A stretch of 64,000 bases of DNA from WHSW01 sp963749365 (lineage in GTDB: Bacteria; Actinomycetota; Thermoleophilia; Solirubrobacterales; 70-9), in assembly GCA_963749365.1 (NCBI GenBank), contig CAVVME010000003.1:186001-250000 (forward strand), read 5' to 3'. Below are positions 26,084 through 35,049 of the stretch, piece by piece. Positions within the stretch are counted from its first letter, which is position 1, and the number at the start of each line of letters is the position of its first letter. The translations under genes and the position numbers were made by a program. The notes beneath the pieces are model-generated. The model was not told the origin of the DNA. It saw only the letters and a program-made list of their open reading frames with translations, and made no database searches.

Positions 26084-26785
26084 GTGAGGGAGGCGCTCAA
26101 CAACAACCCGGTCGTCCAGGCGGTGGCGCTCGGTCTGCTCACGCTCGTGGTCGCCTTCCTGCTCTTCACCCGCGTGGTCAACCGCGACGGTGGCGCCGAG
26201 CCCGTGCCGACCGAGCCGGTGCCGGCGACCAGCGCCGCCCCGGCGGGTGGCGAGGTCGCCCCCGGCGGCGCGGCTGCGAGCGAGGCGAGCGCGCCCGCGC
26301 CGGCGGCGACCGATGGCTCGTCGTCACCGGCCGGCGATGCGACCGCCGCCCCCCCGACGGGCGCTGAACCCGGGACCGCCGCCGCAGATGCCGCGGCTGC
26401 GGGCGAGTTCGTCGCCGGGCCAGGGCTTCCCGCCGACGTGGTCAAGGCCTATGCCGACGGCGACGTCGTCGTGCTCCTGATCGTGCACGAGAAGGGGATC
26501 GAGGACCGGGAGCTCGAACGCTCGGTCGAGCGGCTGCGCTCGCGCGGCGATACCTCGGTGTTCGTCGTCCGGGCCCCGAAGATCGCCGACTACTCGCGGA
26601 TTACCCGCGGCGTCGACGTCGATCGCACCCCGGCGCTGGTCGTCCTGCAGCCGCGGCGGTTGAGCGAGGGCGGGACGCCGATCGCGAGCGTCAGCTACGG
26701 CTTCCGCGGGCCGGGCAGCGTCGAGCAGGCGGTCGAGGACAGCCTCTACAAGGGCCGCAAGGACCTGCCCTACTACCCGCAGTAG
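26084..26785 (+). CDS. Membrane-anchored protein with thioredoxin-like C-terminal domain
   Basis: This 233-residue protein has a short N-terminus (REALNNNPVVQ), one transmembrane helix (ALGLLTLVVAFLLFTRVV), an Ala/Pro/Gly-rich linker of about 80 residues and a C-terminal alpha/beta domain (VVVLLIVHEKGIEDRELE, FVVRAPKIADYSRI, VDRTPALVVLQPR). That domain has a thioredoxin-like layout with the cis-Pro-like TPALVV but no CxxC, so it is not a redox enzyme. GTG 26084 has GGGGAG 8 nt upstream; TTG 26069 is a longer alternative. The role is unknown. Confidence 0.7.
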   Translation: MREALNNNPVVQAVALGLLTLVVAFLLFTRVVNRDGGAEPVPTEPVPATSAAPAGGEVAPGGAAASEASAPAPAATDGSSSPAGDATAAPPTGAEPGTAAADAAAAGEFVAGPGLPADVVKAYADGDVVVLLIVHEKGIEDRELERSVERLRSRGDTSVFVVRAPKIADYSRITRGVDVDRTPALVVLQPRRLSEGGTPIASVSYGFRGPGSVEQAVEDSLYKGRKDLPYYPQ

Positions 26786-26836
26786 GACGCGGGCGCGACT
26801 ACCCTTTGTCTCGGCGCGCGCCGCTCGCGCCCGAGC

Positions 26837-27106
26837 ATGGATCCCGACGTCTTTCGCCACTACCTCGACGACGGCCGCCATCGCGGCGAGCCATTGGCCC
26901 GCGGCTTCGACGGCGCCGCCGGCGGCGCCGTCTGTGGCGACCTGATCCGGCTCTCGCTCGCACTCCGGGACGGGCTGATCGAGGGGGCGAGCTTCAGCGC
27001 CGAGGGCTGTGCGGCGGCCCGCGCCGCCGGCGCGGCGGCGGCCGAGCTGGTCGACGGCGAGCCGGTGCTCGGCGCGGCGCGGATCGACGCCGAGGCGATC
27101 GCCGCA
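26837..27106 (+). CDS. IscU/NifU-like scaffold domain, N-terminal part of a split MnmA fusion
   Basis: About 90 codons from ATG 26837 encode an IscU/NifU-N-like iron-sulfur scaffold domain. It has Cys 33 (AVCGDLIRL) and Cys 58 (AEGCAAARA) in the expected spacing. The third ligand motif, normally CA-x-L, appears after the frame change as GRHAAELAADAL, with Ala in place of Cys. A +1 shift at about 27,107 joins it to MnmA, which lacks its own start codon. This implies one fusion protein in the ancestor. TACCCT at 26801-26806 is a possible -10. Confidence 0.7.
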
Positions 27107-28283
27107 GGCGCTCGGAGGCCTCGGCCCTCAGGGCCGCCACGCGGCCGAGCTGGCCGCCGACGCGCTTCACCGCGCACTCGCCGCCGCCGCGGGCTCGACC
27201 GCGGAGCTCGCCGCGCCCCCGGCGAGCGGCGAGCGGGTCCTGGTCGCGCTCAGCGGCGGGGTTGATTCCGCGGTCGCGGCGCTGCGCGAGCGCGAGCGCG
27301 GGGCGGAGGTGGTCGCGGTGACGTTGAAGCTCTGGGCCGACCGGCGCACCGACGCGACCCGGAGCTGCTGCTCGCCGCTGGCGGTGCTCGGCGCCAGGGG
27401 GCTCGCGCACGGGATCGGGATCCCGCACCTGACCCTCGATCTCGAGCCGCAGTTTCGCGCCCGGGTCGTCGACGGTTTCATCGCCGGCTATCGCGCCGGG
27501 CGGACGCCGAACCCCTGCGTGGCCTGCAACGGCGAGCTGCGGATCGACGCGATGCTCGCCCTCGCGGACCGGCTCGGCTGCTCGGCGCTGGCGACCGGTC
27601 ACTACGCCCGTCTGGTCGACGACGGCGCCGGACCGCTGCTCTCGACCGCGGCCGATCCCGCCAAGGACCAGTCCTACATGCTCTCCGGGCTGCGCCCGCG
27701 GACGCTGGCGCGGCTGCGGTTCCCGCTCGCCGAGCTCAGCAAGGGCGAGGTGCGTGAGCTCGCCGCCGCGGCGAGCCTGCCGGTCGCCGGCAAGGCCGAG
27801 AGCCAGGACCTCTGCTTTCTCGCCGGCGAGGGGAAGCGCCGCTTTCTCGCTCGTCACGGCGGCCTCGGCGAGCGGACGGGCGCGATCGTCGACAGCGCCG
27901 GCCGGCGCCTCGGTGAGCACCCGGGCCACCACAACTTCACCGTCGGCCAGCGGCGCGGTCTCGGGCTCGCGAGCGCGGCGCCCCTCTACGTGCTGGCCAC
28001 CGAGGCGGACGCGAACCAGGTCGTGGTCGGATCGCGCGAGCAGCTCGCCCGGACGACGGTCCGCGTGCGGGAGGCGACCCTGCACCGGCCCGGCGGCCGC
28101 GTCGACCGGGTGCGGCTGCGCTATCACGCCGCGCCGCTCGCCTGCGAGACGGCGCGGGTCCCGGCGGGCGAGCACGCCGAGCTCGAGCTCGAGCTCGCCG
28201 AGCCGGCCTACGGCGTCGCGCCCGGGCAGACCGCCTGTCTGATGTCCGGTGAGGCCGTGGTCGGGCGGGCGACGATCGTCTGA
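27107..28283 (+). CDS. mnmA: tRNA 2-thiouridylase MnmA (fused to scaffold domain)
   Basis: MnmA inserts sulfur at U34 of Lys, Glu and Gln tRNAs. The PP-loop is VALSGGVDSAVAAL. The catalytic Cys pair lies in TPNPCVACN and SQDLCFLAG, and the C-terminal tRNA-binding beta domain is present. No ATG, GTG or TTG occurs in frame between the shift and the PP-loop, so translation must enter from the upstream IscU-like segment. The IscU-like part could supply or hold a cluster or sulfur. As drawn, the gene reads only with a +1 shift near 27,107. Confidence 0.85.
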
Positions 28284-28317
28284 TTCGCCCCGAGTGGCGA
28301 CCTACACTTGGCGCCCG

Positions 28318-30939
28318 ATGCGCTCCGACGAGATCCGCGAGACGTTCCTTTCCTTCTTCGAGCAGCGGGGCCACGAGCGGGTGCCGTCGGCGTCGCTGGT
28401 CCCGGCCCCCGACGACACCTCGACCCTGCTCACGGTCGCCGGGATGCAGCCGCTGAAGCCGTACTTCGAAGGCCGCGAGCAGCCGCCGAAGCGCCGCCTG
28501 ACCTCCTCGCAGCGCTCGTTTCGGACCGTCGACATCGAGGTCGTCGGCTCGACCAAGCGCCATCTGACCTTCTTCGAGATGCTCGGCAACTTCAGCGTCG
28601 GCGACTACTTCAAGGCCGAGTCGATGGCCTACGGCTGGGAGCTCTCGCTGCAGGGCTTCGGCTTCGACCCCGAGCGGATCTGGGTCACCGTCTTCGCCGG
28701 CGACGAGCGGCTCGGACTCGGCCCGGACACCGAGGCGATCGAGATCTGGCGGCAGATCGGCGTTCCCGACGAGCGAATCATCCGGCTGCCGCGCTCGGAG
28801 AACTTCTGGCAGGCGGGGGAGACCGGGCCCTGCGGGCCGTGCTCGGAGATGTACATCGATCGCGGTCCGGACTTCGGCGCCGACGACCAGCGCCCCGGCG
28901 ACGACACCGACCGCTACCTCGAGTACTGGAACCACGTCTTCATGACCTACGAGCTGCGCGAGGACGGATCGCTCGCCGACCTGCCGGAGAAGAACATCGA
29001 CACCGGGATGGGGCTCGAGCGGATGGCGGTGATCCAACAGGGGGTCGACTCGGTCTTCGACACCGATGCGCTGGCGCCGCTGATCGAGCTCGCGGTGGAG
29101 CTCTCGGGCGTCGCCTACGACTCCGACCCGAAGGCCACCAGGGCGATGCGGATCATCGCCGACCACGCGCGCGGCGCGGTCAACCTGCTCGCCGACGGGG
29201 TGGTCCCCTCGAACGAGGACCGGGGCTACGTCCTGCGGCGGGTCATGCGCCGCGCGATCCAGCAGGGGCGGGTGCTCGGCCTCGAACCGCCCTACTTCGG
29301 CCGCTTCGCCGAGCGCGCGGTGGAGCTCATGGGCGACGCCTATCCGCACCTCGCCGCCGAGTACGGGTCGATCCTGCGCTGGGTCGGGGACGAGGAGGAG
29401 AGCTTCGGTCGCACGCTCGAGCGCGGCACCGAGCTGCTCGCCGGCCTGGTCGCCGAGGCGGCCGAGAGCAAGACCTCGTGGATCGATGCCGAGGACGCCT
29501 TTCGCCTCCACGACACCTACGGCTTTCCCTATGACCTGACCAAGGAGCTGCTCGCCGAGCAGGGCCTCGCGGTCGACGACGAGGGCTTCGAGGCGCTGAT
29601 GGACCGGCAGCGCGAGCGTGCCCGGGTCGGCTCCGGCGAGGCGCCCGAGGACCGCCATCAGGCGGTGCTCTCGTTCGTCTCGGCGAGCGCCCCGGCGCGC
29701 TTCGTCGGCTACGAGGAGCTGGCCGCGCAGACGAGCGTCGCCGCCGCCGAGCCGCTCGGCGACACCGTCGCCCTGGTCAAGCTCGAGGAGAGCCCCTTCT
29801 ACGCCGAGGGCGGGGGCCAGGTCGCCGACAGCGGCGTGATCGCGTGGGAGGGCGGTGAGGTCGAGGTAGAGGACGTGTATCGGGTCGGGGACGATCAGGC
29901 ATTGAGGGTCGCTGCCGGCCGCTCGCCGCTCGCCGCTGGACAGCGGGTGATCGCATCCGTCGATCACGAAGCGCGCCACGCGACGATGCGCAATCACACC
30001 GCCACGCATCTCCTGCACGCGGCGCTTCGGGAGCGAGTGGGGACCCATGTGCGCCAGGCCGGCTCGGCGGTGCGGCCCGACAAGCTGCGCTTCGACTTCA
30101 CCCACGGGGCGCCGCTGAGCGCCGACGAGCGGCGCGCGATCGAGGACCGCGTCAACGAGTGGATCAAGGCAAGCCGGCCGGTGCGGGCGCTGCAGATGGG
30201 TCGTGCGGAGGCCGAGGAGATCGGCGCGATGGCGCTGTTCGGCGAGAAGTACGGGGACTGGGTGCGGGTGATCGAGGTCGACGACGTCTCGCGCGAGCTC
30301 TGCGGCGGGACCCACGTCGCCAACACCGCCGAGGTCGGGATCTTCGCGATCGTCTCGGAGGGCTCGAGCGCGGCCAATGTGCGCCGGATCGAGGCCCTGA
30401 CCGGGCCGGCGGCGATCGACCTCTACCGCGAGCGCAGCGACGAGCTGACCGAAGCGGGTGCCCTGCTCGGCTCGGCACGCGATCCGCTCGCCGGCGCCCG
30501 GCGGGCGAGCGAGCGCCTGGTCGAGCTCGAGCGCCGGATCGAGGCGCTGCGCCGCGAGGAGGCCGGGGCGGAGGCGGAGCGGCTCGGGGAGGGGGCCGAG
30601 GAGATCGGCGGCGTGCGGGTGATCGTCTCCGAGGGCGAGGGCGGGGACCAGCGCCAGCTGCTCGAGCTCGCCGACCGGATCAAGCAGCGCGCCGGCGAGG
30701 CAGCGGTCGTCCTCGGCGGGGTCGACGACGGCAAGGTGGCGCTGGTGGCGAGCTTCACCAAGGGCGCGGTCGAACGCGGCCTCTCGGCCGCCGCCGTGAT
30801 CCGAGAGGCGGCGGGCGTGGTCGGTGGCGGCGGCGGTGGGCGCGATGACGTCGCCCAGGCCGGTGGCCGCGAGCCCGGGCGACTCGGCGAGGCGCTCGAG
30901 GCGGCCCGCGAAGCGATCAGGCTCGCGCTTTCCGCATAG
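28318..30939 (+). CDS. alaS: Alanyl-tRNA synthetase
   Basis: This 873-residue enzyme charges tRNA-Ala. The class II core begins right at the N-terminus (TFLSFFEQRGHERVPSASLVP), with RTVDIEVVGSTKRHLTFFEM as motif 2. The editing domain has HTATHLLHAAL and CGGTHVANTAE zinc motifs, and a DHHA1-type C-terminal domain ends in GGGGGGRDDVAQAGG. The length is normal. ATG 28318 follows TACACT (28303-28308) by 9 nt, so the transcript has almost no leader. It begins the alaS-ruvX-mltG-aroE block. Confidence 0.97.
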   Translation: MRSDEIRETFLSFFEQRGHERVPSASLVPAPDDTSTLLTVAGMQPLKPYFEGREQPPKRRLTSSQRSFRTVDIEVVGSTKRHLTFFEMLGNFSVGDYFKAESMAYGWELSLQGFGFDPERIWVTVFAGDERLGLGPDTEAIEIWRQIGVPDERIIRLPRSENFWQAGETGPCGPCSEMYIDRGPDFGADDQRPGDDTDRYLEYWNHVFMTYELREDGSLADLPEKNIDTGMGLERMAVIQQGVDSVFDTDALAPLIELAVELSGVAYDSDPKATRAMRIIADHARGAVNLLADGVVPSNEDRGYVLRRVMRRAIQQGRVLGLEPPYFGRFAERAVELMGDAYPHLAAEYGSILRWVGDEEESFGRTLERGTELLAGLVAEAAESKTSWIDAEDAFRLHDTYGFPYDLTKELLAEQGLAVDDEGFEALMDRQRERARVGSGEAPEDRHQAVLSFVSASAPARFVGYEELAAQTSVAAAEPLGDTVALVKLEESPFYAEGGGQVADSGVIAWEGGEVEVEDVYRVGDDQALRVAAGRSPLAAGQRVIASVDHEARHATMRNHTATHLLHAALRERVGTHVRQAGSAVRPDKLRFDFTHGAPLSADERRAIEDRVNEWIKASRPVRALQMGRAEAEEIGAMALFGEKYGDWVRVIEVDDVSRELCGGTHVANTAEVGIFAIVSEGSSAANVRRIEALTGPAAIDLYRERSDELTEAGALLGSARDPLAGARRASERLVELERRIEALRREEAGAEAERLGEGAEEIGGVRVIVSEGEGGDQRQLLELADRIKQRAGEAAVVLGGVDDGKVALVASFTKGAVERGLSAAAVIREAAGVVGGGGGGRDDVAQAGGREPGRLGEALEAAREAIRLALSA

Positions 30940-30950
30940 ATTCCTCGGCG

Positions 30951-31340
30951 ATGCGGATCCTGGCGATCGATCACGGCGACGCGCGCGCGGGCACCGCGGT
31001 CTGTGATCCGAGCGCGACCATCGTTCGCCCGCTCGGGGTCGTCGCCCCGCCCGATCCGGCGGAGCTGGCCCGGGTCGCCGAGCGGGCCGGGGCGGAGCTG
31101 ATCGTCGTCGGGCTGCCGGTCTCGCTCGACGGCGCCGAGGGCGAGCAGGCGCGCAGCGCCCGCGAGTTCGCCGCCGCGCTGGCGCGCCTGACCGAGGTCC
31201 CGGTCGAGGCCTACGACGAGCGCCTGACCACCCGGATGGCGGCGGCGAGCGCCCGCGGCGGCGCCGACGCGCCCGCCGACGCGCTGGCGGCGGCGCACCT
31301 GCTCGAGTCCTACCTGCGCTCGCGCGAGGGGGCCGAGTGA
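30951..31340 (+). CDS. ruvX: Holliday junction resolvase-like protein RuvX (YqgF)
   Basis: This 129-residue YqgF-family protein has an RNase H-like fold. It has the first acidic motif LAIDHGDARAGTAV, a middle VVGLPVSLDG strand and a late YDERLTT. In bacteria the family processes the 5' end of pre-16S rRNA. ATG 30951 follows TAGATT (30937-30942) by exactly 8 nt. It overlaps mltG by 4 nt (GTGA). The gene order alaS-ruvX-mltG is conserved in actinobacteria. Confidence 0.93.
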   Translation: MRILAIDHGDARAGTAVCDPSATIVRPLGVVAPPDPAELARVAERAGAELIVVGLPVSLDGAEGEQARSAREFAAALARLTEVPVEAYDERLTTRMAAASARGGADAPADALAAAHLLESYLRSREGAE

Positions 31341-32398
31341 GCGACGACGGCTGGCAGGACCCGTTCGCGCTCGACGCTGCCGACGAGGAGCGCGAGCGCC
31401 GGCGCGCCGAGCGCGAGGCGCGCCGGCGCTCGCGCCAGGGCTCGATCGCCGAGAAGGTCGAGGCCGAGCCCCGGCCACCGGAGCCGACGAGCGGTGACGC
31501 GAGCCCGGCGAGGGCTCCGGCCCGGGGCGCGCCGTCGGAGGGAACGGTGCGCGCCCGGCGCCTGGTCGCCGCGCTCGCCCTGGTCGGAATCGGGGCGCTG
31601 GCGCTGTTCGCGCTGGTGAAGGTGATCGACAGGCTCGGCGGCGGCGACGACGCCCCGGTCGCCGCGCCGGCCCCGGTCAAGGTCCAGGAGCTGCTCGTCC
31701 CCGAGGGCCTCGACCGTCGCCAGATCGCTGGGGTGGCGAAGGAGGCGGGCCTGGAGGGCGAATACGAGCAGGCGAGCAAGGCCTTCAAGGACTTCGACCC
31801 GGGCAAGTACGGGGCCGAGTCGCCGCCGAGCCTCGAGGGGTTCCTCTTCCCGGACACCTACGAGCTGCCGAAGAAGGCCACCGTCGAGGACCTGATCTCA
31901 CGCCAGCTCGACGCTTTCGAGACCAACCTGAAGGGAATCGACCTCTCCTACGCGGAGTCGAAGAACCTGAACGTCTACGACGTGCTCAAGATCGCCTCGA
32001 TGATCGAGCGCGAGATCCAGGTCCCCGAGGAGCGCGAGCTCGCCGCCGCGGTGATCTACAACCGGCTGCGCGCCGGCGACACGCTGGGGATCGACGCGAC
32101 GATCCGCTACGAGGACCAGAACTACGACGAGCAGCTGACCGAGAGCAGGCTGGCCGAGGACACGCCCTACAACACCCGCGTCAACCCGGGCCTGCCGCCG
32201 ACCCCGATCGGCAACCCCGGCCTGGCGTCGATCGAGGCGGCCGCCAACCCCGCCCGCAGCGACGCCTACTACTTCGTGATCAAGCCGGGCACCTGCGGCG
32301 AGCACGTCTTCGTTGAGACCGAGGAGGAGTTCGCGGCCGCCGAAGCCGCCTATCAGGAGGCGCTGCAGGCCGAGGGCGGCTCGCCGACCGACTGCTGA
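31337..32398 (+). CDS. mltG: Endolytic transglycosylase MltG
   Basis: This 353-residue YceG-family enzyme cleaves nascent glycan strands at the membrane. It has a basic cytosolic region of about 75 residues, a transmembrane helix (LVAALALVGIGALALFAL), then the periplasm-facing domain. That domain has catalytic Glu in KIASMIEREIQ, the SLEGFLFPDTYE motif and a terminal NPGLPPTPIGNPGLASI signature (substrate loop). It starts at GTG 31337, overlapping ruvX, and its stop overlaps the aroE start by one base. Confidence 0.94.
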   Translation: MSDDGWQDPFALDAADEERERRRAEREARRRSRQGSIAEKVEAEPRPPEPTSGDASPARAPARGAPSEGTVRARRLVAALALVGIGALALFALVKVIDRLGGGDDAPVAAPAPVKVQELLVPEGLDRRQIAGVAKEAGLEGEYEQASKAFKDFDPGKYGAESPPSLEGFLFPDTYELPKKATVEDLISRQLDAFETNLKGIDLSYAESKNLNVYDVLKIASMIEREIQVPEERELAAAVIYNRLRAGDTLGIDATIRYEDQNYDEQLTESRLAEDTPYNTRVNPGLPPTPIGNPGLASIEAAANPARSDAYYFVIKPGTCGEHVFVETEEEFAAAEAAYQEALQAEGGSPTDC

Positions 32399-33237
32399 TG
32401 CCGCGCCTCGCGGTCCTCGGCCGACCGGTCTCGCACTCGCGCTCGCCGGCGATCCAGAACGCGGCCCTGGCCGAGCTCGGGTTGGCGGGCGAGTGGCGCT
32501 ACGACGCGATCGAGGTCGCTCCCGAGCGGTTCGAGGCCCTGGTCCGCTCGTTGCCGGGCGACGGGTTCGCCGGGGTCAACGTCACCGTGCCGCACAAGCT
32601 CGCCGCGCTGGCGATCGCCGATCGAGCTTCCGCGGCGGCGGGCGAGATCGGGGCGGCCAACACGCTCAGCTTCGCCGCCGGCCGGATCGAGGCCGAGAAC
32701 ACCGACGCCGCCGGGCTGCTCGGCGCGCTCGCCGCCGACCCGGCCGGGATGCCGGCGCTGGTGCTCGGTGCGGGCGGCTCGGCGCGAGCCTGCGTCTGGG
32801 CCCTCACCCGCGCCGGCGCCCAGGTCTCGATCTGGAACCGAACCGAGGCCAAAGCGGAAGCCCTCGCGGCCGAGTTCGGCGCCACCGCGATAGGCGGCGG
32901 ACAGCGGACAGCGGACAGCACCCACTTCGACCTCCTGGTCAACGCCACCACGGTCGGCCTCAGCGCCGCGAACCCCGATCCGAAAGCTCGCGCCCAGAAC
33001 GCCCCCGACCTAAAGGCGCTGCCGATCGCTGCCGATGCGATCCACGAAGGACAGATCGTGGTCGACTTGGTCTACGGGTCCGCGCCGACTCCGCTCGCGG
33101 CAGCCGCCGGCAGCCGTGGCGCGCGCGTCATCGACGGGCTCGAGGTCCTGGTCCACCAGGGAGCTGCCTCGCTGCGGATCTGGACCGGCCTCGAGCCGCC
33201 GCTGGAGACGATGCGAAAGGCGGCTCGCGAGGCCTAG
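32398..33237 (+). CDS. aroE: Shikimate dehydrogenase
   Basis: This 279-residue NADP-dependent enzyme reduces 3-dehydroshikimate to shikimate. The N-terminal substrate site GRPVSHSRSPAIQN and VNVTVPHK (catalytic Lys) are intact, the Rossmann motif is VLGAGGSARA, and the C-terminal GLEVLVHQGAASL is present. It starts one base inside the mltG stop. Six nt after its stop, the pilus gene pilB begins, where actinobacterial genomes normally continue toward aroC. Confidence 0.94.
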   Translation: MPRLAVLGRPVSHSRSPAIQNAALAELGLAGEWRYDAIEVAPERFEALVRSLPGDGFAGVNVTVPHKLAALAIADRASAAAGEIGAANTLSFAAGRIEAENTDAAGLLGALAADPAGMPALVLGAGGSARACVWALTRAGAQVSIWNRTEAKAEALAAEFGATAIGGGQRTADSTHFDLLVNATTVGLSAANPDPKARAQNAPDLKALPIAADAIHEGQIVVDLVYGSAPTPLAAAAGSRGARVIDGLEVLVHQGAASLRIWTGLEPPLETMRKAAREA

Positions 33238-33243
33238 AAGAGA

Positions 33244-35031
33244 ATGGCGACCGACAAGCGCCCGGGACACCTCCGGCCCGTCCCCTCGATGGGGACCGAG
33301 GCGACCGCGCGCGAGCTCGCCCACGACGCCGACCACGACCCGGGGCTGACCCCGCCGCTCGGGCGCGGCAACTCGGCGATGTTCCTCACCGACGTGATCG
33401 TCGAGCTCGGCTACGCGAGCCGCGAGCGCGTCGACGAGGTGATCCAGGAGAGCCGCGGCGCCGGGCGCACGCCCGACCAGCTGCTGGTCGAGCGCAAGGT
33501 GATCGACTCCGACCAGCTCGCGCGCGCTGTCGCCGAGCGCTACGGGCTCGACCACATCGATCTCAACGCCTATCACGTCGACATGGGCGCCGCCAACCTG
33601 CTCTCGGTCCCGGCGGCGCGCCGCTACCAGGCCGTCCCGGTCGGCTACGTCGACACCCAGACGCTGCTGGTCGCGGTCGTCGATCCGGCGAACGTGCTGG
33701 CGATCGACGACATCCACATGATCACCGGCCTGAACACGAAGATCGCGGTCGCGGCGGCCGACGACATCGAGGCCCTGGTCCGACGGCTGAACACGCTCGA
33801 GAGCGCGGTCACCGAGGCGGCCGAGGAGGACGTCGAGGACGAGCTCGGCGACGTCACCGAGCTGCGCGAGTCGGCCGACGACGCGCCGGTGATCAAGCTC
33901 GTCTACTCGATCCTCGGCCAGGCGGCCAGCGAGGGGGCGTCCGACATCCACTTCGAGGGCGGCGAGGACGAGATGCGGGTCCGGTTCCGCGTCGACGGGG
34001 TGCTCAGCGAGGCCGCCCGGGTGCCGAAGCGGATGATCTCGGGAGTGATCTCGAGGATCAAGATCATGAGCGAGCTCGACATCGCCGAGAAGCGGGTGCC
34101 ACAGGACGGGCGGGTCAGCGTCAACGTCGAGGGACGCAAGGTCGACCTGCGGATCACGACCCTGCCGACCCAGCGCGGCGAGGGGGCGACGATCCGCATC
34201 CTCGACAAGGAGCAGGCGCTGCGCACTCTCGACGAGCTCGGCATGGACGGCGAGGGCCGGCTCAACTTCTCGACCGCGATCTCGAAGGCGCACGGGGCGG
34301 TCCTGGTGACCGGGCCGACCGGCTCGGGCAAGTCGACGACGCTCTACGCCTCGCTCACCGAGGTCAACAGCGTCGAGAGGAACATCATCACGATCGAAGA
34401 CCCGGTCGAGTACCGAATCGACGGGATCAACCAGATCAACGTCAACCCGAAGGCGGGGCTGACCTTCGCCGCCGGCCTGCGCTCGATCCTGCGCGCCGAC
34501 CCCGACATCATCATGGTCGGCGAGATCCGCGACTCCGAGACCGCGCGGATCGCGATCGAATCCGCGCTCACCGGTCACATGGTGCTCTCGACCCTGCACA
34601 CCAACGATGCCCCGGGGACGATCACCCGGCTGGCGAAGATGGGAATCGAGAGCTTCCTCACCGCCTCCGCTGTCGATTGCGTCGTCGCCCAGCGCCTCGC
34701 CCGCCAGCTCTGCACCCATTGCAAGCGGCGCGCGGTCGCGCCCCAGGTGGCGCTCAACGAGGCCGGCTACCGGGTCGGCACCGACCTCGAGGTCTACGAG
34801 CCCGTCGGTTGCGGGCGCTGTAACCGCACCGGCTACCGGGGGCGGATCGGGCTCTTCTCGGTGATGAGGATGACCGAGGAGATCAAGGAGCTGACGATCA
34901 ACGGCGCCTCGGAGGCCGAGATCACGGCGATCGCACGCGAGCAGGGGATGACGACCCTGCGCGAGGACGGCCTCGCCAAGGCGCGATCCGGGGTCACCTC
35001 GATCGCCGAGGTCACCCGGGTCTCGAGCTAG
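33244..35031 (+). CDS. pilB: Type IV pilus extension ATPase PilB
   Basis: This 595-residue GspE/PilB ATPase powers pilus assembly. An N-terminal MshEN-like domain (DVIVELGYASRERVDEV) is followed by the core. The core has Walker A GPTGSGKST (about 357-365), the Asp box, Walker B and HTND His box. The zinc motif CTHC ... CGRCN near residues 490-526 is diagnostic of PilB rather than PilT. MshEN domains in some PilB proteins bind c-di-GMP. It begins 6 nt after aroE, probably within the same transcript. Confidence 0.95.
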   Translation: MATDKRPGHLRPVPSMGTEATARELAHDADHDPGLTPPLGRGNSAMFLTDVIVELGYASRERVDEVIQESRGAGRTPDQLLVERKVIDSDQLARAVAERYGLDHIDLNAYHVDMGAANLLSVPAARRYQAVPVGYVDTQTLLVAVVDPANVLAIDDIHMITGLNTKIAVAAADDIEALVRRLNTLESAVTEAAEEDVEDELGDVTELRESADDAPVIKLVYSILGQAASEGASDIHFEGGEDEMRVRFRVDGVLSEAARVPKRMISGVISRIKIMSELDIAEKRVPQDGRVSVNVEGRKVDLRITTLPTQRGEGATIRILDKEQALRTLDELGMDGEGRLNFSTAISKAHGAVLVTGPTGSGKSTTLYASLTEVNSVERNIITIEDPVEYRIDGINQINVNPKAGLTFAAGLRSILRADPDIIMVGEIRDSETARIAIESALTGHMVLSTLHTNDAPGTITRLAKMGIESFLTASAVDCVVAQRLARQLCTHCKRRAVAPQVALNEAGYRVGTDLEVYEPVGCGRCNRTGYRGRIGLFSVMRMTEEIKELTINGASEAEITAIAREQGMTTLREDGLAKARSGVTSIAEVTRVSS

Positions 35032-35049
35032 CGCCGGCAGCCACCGTGC

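Noticed and set aside
27937..31857. Reverse-strand open frame of 1,306 codons across mnmA, alaS and mltG
   Set aside because: It spans several clear genes on the other strand and is a product of high GC content, not a giant protein.
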